NCBI GenBank assembly: GCA_023393715.1
Contig: JAEXCD010000056.1
Location: 1-19,436 of the forward strand
DNA: 19,436 bases
Reading direction: 5' to 3'
From: Bacillota bacterium
GTDB taxonomy: Bacteria; Bacillota; Clostridia; Tissierellales; Peptoniphilaceae
Shown here piece by piece: positions 7,268 to 13,031 of the stretch; the stretch's first letter is position 1, and every line of letters begins with the position of its first letter. Made by a program: the position numbers and the translations under genes. Below the pieces are notes generated by a model that had not been told where the DNA came from, did no database searches, and worked only from the letters and a program-made list of their open reading frames with translations.

Positions 7268-7963
7268 ATGATGAAAAAAAACAGCGTTCGCATATCTATT
7301 ATCCGTTTCTTTGAAATGCTGCTGGGTATCTGTCTTCTGACCGCGGGATCCGCTTTGGGGATTATCGCCGGTCTCGGACAGACCACTTCCACCGGAACAA
7401 GCTCATCCATCGCCGCAGCTCTGGGAATCAAAATCGGAACCGCCATGTTTCTGTTGTATGGGTTGTTTTTTATTCTGCAGTTAATCATGCTCGGCAGACA
7501 GTTCCGTCTGACACGGCTGATGCAGATGATCCCGGTTTTTCTAAACATGGTCCTGCTGAATTACTTCCGATATGATTTCGCGCTCTTTCAACGCCTGAAT
7601 CCGCAGAGCTATCCACAGAAGCTGGTGATTCTGCTGATCGGGATCCTGCTCATCAGTCTCGGCTTTACCTTTGTGCGGTATTCGGAGTTTGCCAATTACC
7701 CGCCGGAGAGCTTCTGTGTGCTTGTTTCGGAGCGCCGGCATGTTCGGTTCGGAACCGTGAAGATCGGGCTGGATTTTGTCTATATTCTGATGACGCTTAC
7801 GATCTGCCTGCTGTCCGTGACGAAAATAGATATGATTCGGGAAGGCACCCTGATTTTCGCCGTATGCAACGGTACACTTATCAATTTCTATACTCCGTAT
7901 GTGACAAAGCTGTTCGCGAAGCTGAATGAAATCCCAAACCGCAAGGAGGAGAAACACACATGA
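7268..7963 (+). CDS. YczE/YitT-like integral membrane protein (DUF6198-type)
   Basis: This 231-residue protein has five to six predicted membrane segments, at about 13-35, 55-75, 84-100, 115-137, 165-185 and 190-205. Its plan resembles the YczE/YyaS/YitT membrane family: a glycine-rich first helix (LLGICLLTAGSALGIIAGLG), then a YPPESFCVLVSER segment after the fourth helix. No biochemical function is established for the group. The start is one of two adjacent ATGs at 7268/7271 behind a modest CGAGG ribosome binding site. Its stop overlaps the start of the truncated acetyltransferase gene by four bases (ATGA), so the two were originally co-translated. Confidence 0.7.
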   Translation: MMKKNSVRISIIRFFEMLLGICLLTAGSALGIIAGLGQTTSTGTSSSIAAALGIKIGTAMFLLYGLFFILQLIMLGRQFRLTRLMQMIPVFLNMVLLNYFRYDFALFQRLNPQSYPQKLVILLIGILLISLGFTFVRYSEFANYPPESFCVLVSERRHVRFGTVKIGLDFVYILMTLTICLLSVTKIDMIREGTLIFAVCNGTLINFYTPYVTKLFAKLNEIPNRKEEKHT

Positions 7964-8193
7964 TCTATCGGCTGGCCGAAATCAAGGACTGTGAGGGCAT
8001 TAAGGCGCTCCTTCGCAAATACCACAAAGACACCATATCGGATGAAGAGCGTCCGGATGGATTCGTAACCACAGCAATCACCGATGAACAGCTGACTATG
8101 CTTATCGAACAGGAGCATGGCGTGACCGTCAGCCTTGCTTTGACAAACGCGTATCGCAGCAAAGCAGAAACATGTAAACACGCCGTGGGGTAA
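7960..8193 (+). pseudogene. Truncated GNAT-family acetyltransferase (N-terminal fragment)
   Basis: The open frame encodes 77 residues. The first 55-60 (MIYRLAEIKDCEGIKALLRK and on through TDEQLTMLIEQEHGVTV) look like the start of a GNAT N-acetyltransferase: first beta strand, helix with the usual D-x-x-x-I spacing, then the second helix and strand. GNAT proteins are normally about 140-180 residues, and the acetyl-CoA-binding Q/R-x-x-G-x-G/A motif is missing. After about residue 58 the sequence no longer looks like the family. The frame ends with a TAA at 8191 inside the left arm of the terminator hairpin. AAGGAGG lies ten bases before the ATG, and the start overlaps the previous stop. I read this as a gene that lost its 3' two thirds; a very short functional peptide is possible but unlikely. 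Confidence 0.65.
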
Positions 8194-8264
8194 CCAGAGT
8201 CGCGCTTTCGAAGGCGCGTTCAAGTGAGAATGCCGGTTACCCCACGGCGTGTTTTTTTTTTTTT
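8176..8264 (+). terminator. Very stable branched terminator with 20-bp perfect stem and 13-T tract
   Basis: Arms 8176-8195 and 8235-8254 are exact reverse complements. The right arm runs into 13 consecutive T (8252-8264). The 39-base interior carries its own hairpin (CGCGC at 8201-8205 with GCGCG at 8214-8218). It ends the YczE/GNAT-fragment transcript and overlaps the fragment's stop codon. In the reverse direction only a short TTT follows, so it is mainly a plus-strand terminator, though the opposing DUF4298 gene also converges on it. Confidence 0.88.
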
Positions 8265-8299
8265 GTGTGATTATTCGGCACGACGGAAGAGTGAATCGT

Positions 8300-8605
8300 T
8301 TAGTGCTTCTGAAGTATCTGTGAGGACAGCTCCAGCATCCGAACCGCCAGATTGAATTGATCTGTAATGAGGTCCGAGACCGCATCGCCGGACAGAACCC
8401 CGCAAGGTACATTTCCCGGGAGTCGACCGGTGTCCGCGTCTTCCGTGTCCTTAAAAAATTCCTCACTGCCGTAGTACTCTCTCAGCTGCTGGTATTCGGT
8501 CTGCGCCTCCTCCAGCTCCGCCAGGACACGGTTCGCACCATCCAGCTTTTCGCGATAGCGATTCAAAATACCTTCCATTTTTTCAATGCGTTCGATCTGA
8601 TCCAT
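8300..8605 (-). CDS. DUF4298 family protein
   Basis: This 101-residue, acidic, mostly helical protein starts MDQIERIEKMEGILNRYREK, continues with a long predicted helix or coiled coil (about 1-45), and then has YYGSEEFFKDTEDADTGRLP (about 44-63) and a GVLSGDAVSDLI segment. This order matches DUF4298, a family of small cytosolic proteins of unknown function in Firmicutes. GGAGGGAAGGA precedes the ATG. It is 15 bases downstream of the DUF4256 gene, so the two probably share one transcript. Confidence 0.85.
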   Translation of the reverse strand: MDQIERIEKMEGILNRYREKLDGANRVLAELEEAQTEYQQLREYYGSEEFFKDTEDADTGRLPGNVPCGVLSGDAVSDLITDQFNLAVRMLELSSQILQKH

Positions 8606-8620
8606 TCCTTCCCTCCTCGG

Positions 8621-9154
8621 TTATAGTTCGATATAGCCTCGAAAGCCCCTTGAGGCATAGTAGGATTCTGCACCGTTGTGATAGACGAATACGCGATCGT
8701 ACCGCCGATCACAGAAGAGCGCGCCGCCCCGGCTCCGAAGCTCTTCCGGCGTCCGAACCCAAGACGATGTCTTCAGGTCAAAGGGGACGCGTTCCTGAAG
8801 CTCAAAATATTCGGCTTCCGTCAGCAAATGCAGATGGTGCCTTTCCGCCTCCCCTGCGGCACTTGATATCGGTTTATTCGATTTCCTCGATTGCCTCGCC
8901 TCCTCATCATAGCAGAGACTGCGCCGTCCCGTCGGCGTTTCCTTCGCCATGTCGACAAACACCAGTCGACGGTTCAGCTCCACTACATTTGGCTCTCCCC
9001 CCGTTTGTTCCATCCATTCGACTGCACGCCGCTTCTCTTCGGTGAGCCGCTGCAGAATCTCCGCCCATGTACACCGCAGGTGCAGCGTCATCGTTTGATG
9101 AAATCGTTCTTCAAGCGTATGCCATATGCTTTCATACCCCAGTTCTTCACTCAT
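8621..9154 (-). CDS. DUF4256 family protein
   Basis: This protein of about 177 residues matches DUF4256. Near the N-terminus is the helix LEERFHQTMTLH, followed by WAEILQRLTEEKRRAVEWME and TGGEPNVVELNRR, then the conserved KETPTGRRSLCYDEEA, ELLTEAEYFELQE-like text, and the C-terminal block KTSSWVRTPEELRSRGGALF, CDRRYDRVFVYHNGAESYY and ASRGFRG. Function is unknown. The start is placed at the ATG at 9154 (MSEELGYES) because GAGAGGACG lies six bases before it and upstream text is arginine-rich and unlike the family. It is upstream of the DUF4298 gene in the same orientation. Confidence 0.87.
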   Translation of the reverse strand: MSEELGYESIWHTLEERFHQTMTLHLRCTWAEILQRLTEEKRRAVEWMEQTGGEPNVVELNRRLVFVDMAKETPTGRRSLCYDEEARQSRKSNKPISSAAGEAERHHLHLLTEAEYFELQERVPFDLKTSSWVRTPEELRSRGGALFCDRRYDRVFVYHNGAESYYASRGFRGYIEL

Positions 9155-9450
9155 AAAACGTCCTCTCTTCATTCGTCGGCCGACTCTCTCGCTCTTCATA
9201 CCCATTTGCGCCGAAAAAAACACCTGTTCGCGTCTCAGTTTTTAATTTTATACCTTGAAATAGTTCCCGGAAAACGAATTATACAAATCCAAAGGAATCG
9301 CGGCCGGGCAGAGGCGAAAAAACAGGCCAAACGACGATGTTTTTTTCTACGACAGCGCCGATGTAAATATTTTCCTTACAGATCAACTGACGCGCGAATA
9401 ATCTTTAAAAAAAACAAAAACAATCATTTGCTTTTCTTAAACTTTGTCCC

Positions 9451-9479
9451 TTGTTTGGGACTTCCCCGCGCAATATAAT
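9451..9479 (+). promoter_or_regulatory. Sigma-70-type promoter of the anchored D,D-carboxypeptidase
   Basis: TTGTTT at 9451-9456 and a perfect TATAAT at 9474-9479 are separated by 17 bases. The predicted transcription start is near 9486, leaving a leader of about 80 nt before the ATG at 9568. The -35 lies inside a small GTCCC/GGGAC hairpin sequence that could be an operator. Confidence 0.7.
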
Positions 9480-9505
9480 TGCCTTATCTTGTTTGCCTAT
9501 TTAGC

Positions 9506-9530
9506 GATCAATTACGCAAAGTAAATGATC
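9506..9530 (+). promoter_or_regulatory. Near-palindrome in the 5' leader, operator candidate
   Basis: GATCAATTAC at 9506-9515 and GTAAATGATC at 9521-9530 are reverse complements with a single mismatch around five bases. The element sits about 20 bases after the predicted start of transcription and 38 bases before the ATG, where a repressor or a leader hairpin could act. Confidence 0.4.
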
Positions 9531-9567
9531 AACCGTATTTTGACCGGTATACTTATTGGAGGCGCTC

Positions 9568-10527
9568 ATGTCGCGAAGACGCAGAAAAAGAACCCCCCGC
9601 TTTGGCATATTCCTTGTTTTTCTAAGTATCGCCGCAGTCATCGGGGCTTGTATCATTTCATGGGTCATGCAGCTGGAAAACTTCAGAGAGGAAAAGGATG
9701 CCGTGCGCTCGTTTTTATATGAAGGACTTCACCAAAACACCTATAACGGAAAATCGCTGCTCGTAATTGATCGCGCCAATGGCGATGTGTTCATTTCCAA
9801 AAACGAAAAGGAGCTGCGGCTTCCCGCCAGTCTGGCGAAGCTCTTTGTCATCGAATACGCCGCGACCCTCGCAGATTTGAACAGCATCGTTCTCGCCGGC
9901 GAGGACGCCCTCTTATTAACCAAGGCGGATTCATCGGTTGCCGACATTGAAACGAAGGAATATTTTTTGCACAACCTGTTTGCTGCCATGCTGGTTCCGT
10001 CCGGAAATGACGCCGCTTACGTCGTTGCCGATTATTGCGGCGGGCTTCTCGCACCCGAGGCCGAAAGCACGGAAGCGCGCATCCGCGTTTTTATGGCGCA
10101 TCTGAACGACTACCTCCGGGAGCGCGGCTATAGTGATACCGTCCTGTACGATCCCAGCGGCTATGATATGGATGCGCGAACCACGGTTTTCGACCTCCGT
10201 TCCGTTGTCGACCGGCTTTTGGAATTTCCATGGTTTCGGGATATGATCTCCCAAAGCCTGTATACTGCCACGCTGCCGGATGGCTCCTCGCAGTCGTGGG
10301 AAAACACGAATGTTTTCCTCGATCCGTCCTCCGATTACTACAATGAGCATGTGATGGGCGTCAAAACGGGCTCTCTGTCCGGCGATTATGATTTAATCGT
10401 CCTGTATCTGCAGCACGGAAAGGAATTTTTAATCTGCAGCCTGGGTTCTCAATCCAATTCCTCGCGCTATGATGACGTAGTGCACATCATTCAAACCATA
10501 GACGAGTCGGACTATCTGACACGCTGA
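9568..10527 (+). CDS. Membrane-anchored D-alanyl-D-alanine carboxypeptidase-like protein (peptidase S11)
   Basis: This 319-residue protein has a very basic start (MSRRRRKRTPR), one membrane segment (about 13-34) and an extracytoplasmic S11-type penicillin-binding domain. The three active-site motifs are complete: Ser88-Leu-Ala-Lys91, Ser145-Gly-Asn147 and Lys266-Thr-Gly268. Such enzymes remove the terminal D-Ala from peptidoglycan stem peptides. The protein stops soon after the KTG motif, so it lacks the C-terminal beta-rich domain and amphipathic anchor of PBP5-type enzymes; anchoring is by the N-terminal helix. The ATG at 9568 is chosen over an upstream in-frame TTG because GGAGG lies five bases before it. 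A good promoter lies at 9451-9479, and it is a single-gene unit ended by the terminator at 10531-10575. Confidence 0.88.
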   Translation: MSRRRRKRTPRFGIFLVFLSIAAVIGACIISWVMQLENFREEKDAVRSFLYEGLHQNTYNGKSLLVIDRANGDVFISKNEKELRLPASLAKLFVIEYAATLADLNSIVLAGEDALLLTKADSSVADIETKEYFLHNLFAAMLVPSGNDAAYVVADYCGGLLAPEAESTEARIRVFMAHLNDYLRERGYSDTVLYDPSGYDMDARTTVFDLRSVVDRLLEFPWFRDMISQSLYTATLPDGSSQSWENTNVFLDPSSDYYNEHVMGVKTGSLSGDYDLIVLYLQHGKEFLICSLGSQSNSSRYDDVVHIIQTIDESDYLTR

Positions 10528-10530
10528 GTT

Positions 10531-10575
10531 CCTAAAAAGCGGCCCGCCTTCAAAAAAGGCGGGCCGCTTTTTAGG
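10531..10575. terminator. Bidirectional rho-independent terminator
   Basis: Arms 10531-10550 and 10556-10575 are perfect reverse complements of 20 bp around a five-base loop. The GC-rich core is flanked by AAAAA on one side and TTTTT on the other. It lies between the convergent carboxypeptidase and cytidylate-kinase-like genes and can end both transcripts. Confidence 0.9.
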
Positions 10576-10599
10576 ACGCCGCGAATCGGCTCATTTGAC

Positions 10600-11178
10600 T
10601 CAGAACAGCTCCGCAATGATGTCCACGCATTTATCCAGCCCCAGTACGCCGCTGTCCAACGTCAGATGATAGTTCTGCGCATGACCCCATTTCATATTGG
10701 TGTAGAAGCGATGGTAGGCGGCACGGCGCTTATCCTTGTCCTTCAGGCGTTCCTCCGGAAACTGCTTCCGTTCGCCGTATTCCCTGACGATGCGCTCCGC
10801 CCGGAATCGGATGTCCGCATGGATGAAAACCTTCAGGCAATCCGCCTTATCCTGCAAAATATAGTCGGCACAGCGTCCGACGATCACACACGACCCCTTT
10901 TCGGCAAGCGCCGAAATGACCTTATACTGATGCTCCCAAAGGATGTCCTCGTTTGTAGGTCCGAACGCTCGATTGGAAAAGGCGGACTCCAGGAAGCCTC
11001 CGGGGGCATATTCTCCGGCCTCCCGCACATAATTCGGCGCGAAGCCCGTTTCCTTTACCATCTCTTGAATCAATTCCGAATCGTAGCACGGGATTCCCAG
11101 CCGTTCGGCAGCTCTTTTGCCGATCGTACGCCCGCCGCTGCCAAACTCACGGCTGATTGTAATAATTCTGTTCATCAT
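10600..11178 (-). CDS. Cytidylate-kinase-like family protein (Cytidylate_kin2)
   Basis: This 192-residue P-loop protein begins MMNRIITISREFGSGGRTIG, the modified P-loop of the cytidylate-kinase-like family common in Clostridia. Further family text is ERLGIPCYDSELIQEMVKETG and SCVIVGRCADYIL (about 92-104), which precedes the DCLKVFIHAD strand and a lid-like RAERIVREYGER. Canonical CMP kinases are of the Cmk type with a GPSGSGKGT loop, so this protein may use another substrate; it has no assigned function. The start is placed at 11178 because AGGAGG lies nine bases before it. The upstream frame extension is the end of the MATE gene in another frame, and the two genes overlap by 32 bases, implying coupled translation. 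Confidence 0.83.
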   Translation of the reverse strand: MMNRIITISREFGSGGRTIGKRAAERLGIPCYDSELIQEMVKETGFAPNYVREAGEYAPGGFLESAFSNRAFGPTNEDILWEHQYKVISALAEKGSCVIVGRCADYILQDKADCLKVFIHADIRFRAERIVREYGERKQFPEERLKDKDKRRAAYHRFYTNMKWGHAQNYHLTLDSGVLGLDKCVDIIAELF

Positions 11179-12598
11179 GTTCTCTTTCCTCCTTTCTCGT
11201 TTCCGTATTGCTCGCGGAAAGCTCGCTGTAGGTTCGCCGTATAAAGAAAATCGCAATAATAAACGTCAGCAAATCTGCCGTCGGAAAAGACCATAGAAGG
11301 CCGTCCAGTCCGAAAAAGGCCGGCAGGATGATGGGAAGCGACACCCCGAAAATGATTTCGCGGGTCATCGAAACAGCGGTTGAGGCAAAGGCCTTTCCCA
11401 GAGCCTGCAAATAAATGAAGGTCCCCTTGTTCAAAGTGGCGAGCGGCATCAGGCACAGGTACAGGCGGAAGCACCGGATTGTGAAGTCTGCATAGTACGC
11501 ACTTTCATTTGCGGCGCCAAACAGCATGGCGATTTGCAGCGGAAAGACCTCCACAATAATCAGCGCAGCGACGCCGACGATTCCCTCAGCCAGCAGCAAA
11601 TAGGAGAACAGCTTCTTTGCCCGATCTGTTTTTTCAGCGCCGATGTTGTACCCCGCAATCGGAATGCATCCCGCCGCCATCCCAACGGCGATGGAAATGG
11701 CAATCTGGAAAAATTTCATCACGATACCGAGCACCGCAAGGGGAATCTGAGCATATTCCTGCTGCCCGAAAATCGGATCTCTGGCGCCATATTTCATGCA
11801 CATATTCTGAACGGCCGCCATGGATACGACCATCGAGATCTGCGCGAGAAAGCTGGTAAGTCCCAAAACAAGAAATTTCGGGATCAGCGTCCTGTCGAGC
11901 TGAAAGCTGCTCTTTTTCAGCGCCACTACCTTCATATGGCGCAAATACCAGAGGGAGAACGCCGCCGTAAGCAGCTGCCCCATCACCGTAGCGACGGCGG
12001 CGCCCATCATTCCCCAGTGAAAGCCGTAAATGAAAATCGGATCGAGAATCACATTTGCAATAGCGCCCGAAACCGTTGCCGCCATCGCAAATGTTGGACT
12101 TCCATCACTTCGGATAATGGGGTTCATGGCCTGACCGAACATATAAAACGGAATGCCCAGCGTGATGCAGAAGAAATACTCCTGTGCCAGAACATGCGTT
12201 TGCTCATTGACCGTCCCACCGAACAGGGCGAGGATCGGTTCTCTGAATATCAGGTACGCCGCCGTCAGTACAATACTGCCTGCCACACAGAGCACAACCG
12301 CATTTCCTACGGATTTATGCGCCTCCTCGCGCGCATTCCGCCCGAGCGAGATGCTGACAAAGGCGCAGCTCCCGTCGCCGATCAAAACGGCGAAGGCAAG
12401 CGCGACCACCGTGAGCGGAAACACAACGGTATTGGCCGCATTGCCGTACGAGCCGAGGTAGCTCGCATTGGCAATAAAAATCTGATCGACGATGTTGTAC
12501 AGTGCGCCTGCCAGCAAAGAGATGATACAGGGGACGGCGTACTGCCGCATGAGCTTTCCGATACGCTCTGTCCCCAAAAAACGATTTGTATGATCCAT
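11147..12598 (-). CDS. MATE-family multidrug efflux transporter
   Basis: This 483-residue protein has about 12 membrane helices in the two-bundle MATE layout. The N-terminal region TERIGKLMRQYAVPCIISLL, then ALYNIVDQIFIANASYLGSYG, is typical of MepA/NorM-like Firmicute members, as are GQAMNPIIRSDGSPTFAMAA in the fourth-fifth helices and ILDPIFIYGFHWGMMGAAVAT. The second bundle repeats the plan with LQALGKAFASTAVSMTREI. Family members export cationic drugs or metabolites by Na+ or H+ antiport. The start is the ATG at 12598 behind GGAAGGATGGGG. A strong promoter lies about 180 bases upstream with a structured leader. Its 3' end overlaps the cytidylate-kinase-like gene. The substrate is not predictable. 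Confidence 0.92.
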   Translation of the reverse strand: MDHTNRFLGTERIGKLMRQYAVPCIISLLAGALYNIVDQIFIANASYLGSYGNAANTVVFPLTVVALAFAVLIGDGSCAFVSISLGRNAREEAHKSVGNAVVLCVAGSIVLTAAYLIFREPILALFGGTVNEQTHVLAQEYFFCITLGIPFYMFGQAMNPIIRSDGSPTFAMAATVSGAIANVILDPIFIYGFHWGMMGAAVATVMGQLLTAAFSLWYLRHMKVVALKKSSFQLDRTLIPKFLVLGLTSFLAQISMVVSMAAVQNMCMKYGARDPIFGQQEYAQIPLAVLGIVMKFFQIAISIAVGMAAGCIPIAGYNIGAEKTDRAKKLFSYLLLAEGIVGVAALIIVEVFPLQIAMLFGAANESAYYADFTIRCFRLYLCLMPLATLNKGTFIYLQALGKAFASTAVSMTREIIFGVSLPIILPAFFGLDGLLWSFPTADLLTFIIAIFFIRRTYSELSASNTETRKEEREHDEQNYYNQP

Positions 12599-12630
12599 AG
12601 AACCCCATCCTTCCTTCGGAAAGACAAAGA

Positions 12631-12667
12631 AAATGCGCAGACCCGTAAAACCCGGACTTACGCATTT
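12631..12667 (-). promoter_or_regulatory. Attenuator-like hairpin in the MATE operon leader
   Basis: On the minus strand AAATGCG (12667-12661) pairs with CGCATTT (12637-12631), and the 3' side continues with TCTTTGTCTTT, resembling a weak terminator 30 bases before the ATG. An alternative inner pairing CGTAA/TTACG is possible, so the region could switch. The motif TGCGTAAGTCC in this hairpin is repeated as TGCGTAAATCC at 12763-12753 upstream in the same leader. No known riboswitch class is recognised. Confidence 0.4.
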
Positions 12668-12787
12668 CTGCTACACGATTTTCCTGTTAAATTGAGGTCC
12701 GATTTCCTTTATCAAGCCGTTCCGCAAAAAAAGCGTCCGGCTCTCTGCAACTGGATTTACGCAGATACGCCACACGCTACGTTCTGT

Positions 12788-12816
12788 ATTGTAGCGAAAG
12801 CAAAACAAATTTTCAA
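12788..12816 (-). promoter_or_regulatory. Sigma-70-type promoter of the MATE/cytidylate-kinase-like operon
   Basis: On the minus strand TTGAAA (12816-12811) and TACAAT (12793-12788) are spaced by 17 bases. The predicted transcription start is near 12782, giving a leader of about 180 nt. Confidence 0.72.
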
Positions 12817-12947
12817 ACATTTTTTTCGCCGCGTTCTCGGTTCGCCGCACTCCGCTTCGTTTGCCGCGCCTGCCGGTTCTTTTTTCAGATAGCCGGTAAA
12901 GTTCTCTTTTTGCCCTGTATCGTTTGTGACGCAGCGGCCGATTTTGG

Positions 12948-12976
12948 TTGTAAAAAAAACACGAAAGGATTATAGT
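12948..12976 (+). promoter_or_regulatory. Sigma-70-type promoter of the activase gene
   Basis: TTGTAA (12948-12953) and TATAGT (12971-12976) are separated by 17 bases with an A-rich spacer. The predicted start is near 12983, about 50 bases before the first possible ATG. Confidence 0.65.
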
Positions 12977-13031
12977 ACATCGCAAAAGACGGGATCCGAC
13001 GGGAGCGGATCCGCGTAACAGGAAAGTATGT

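Larger units (their letters stand above)
9155..9567. other. 413-bp AT-rich divergent intergenic region with promoter and operator-like palindrome
   Basis: No gene is supported between the DUF4256 start and the carboxypeptidase start. The tract is richer in A/T than its neighbours and has several A or T runs. It holds a good plus-strand promoter (9451-9479), a GTCCC-TTGTTT-GGGAC hairpin (9446-9461) over its -35, and a near-palindrome at 9506-9530. A TATAAT-like hexamer on the minus strand (9283-9278) could serve the DUF4256 gene, but I see no good -35 for it. Confidence 0.6.
12599..13031. other. 433-bp divergent intergenic region with two promoters and a structured leader
   Basis: No gene is supported here. 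It holds the minus-strand promoter (12816-12788) and about 180-nt leader of the MATE operon, including an attenuator-like hairpin (12631-12667), and the plus-strand promoter (12948-12976) of the activase gene with a small 7-bp leader hairpin (GGATCCG/CGGATCC, 12992-13012). Confidence 0.7.

Noticed and set aside
8176..8254. Possible integron attC site
   Set aside because: The arms are perfectly paired without the extrahelical bases of attC, and the ends do not carry the RYYYAAC/GTTRRRY core sites. A terminator with a 13-T tract explains it better.
12315..12665. Upstream ORF before the MATE gene, starting MRKSGFYGS
   Set aside because: It runs deep into the MATE gene in another frame and has no ribosome binding site. 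The repeated GFYGS text follows from GGGTTYTA sequence similarity only.
11534..12892. 452-residue open frame on the plus strand
   Set aside because: It is antisense to the MATE gene, rich in Arg/His/Gln, and lacks membrane or domain features.
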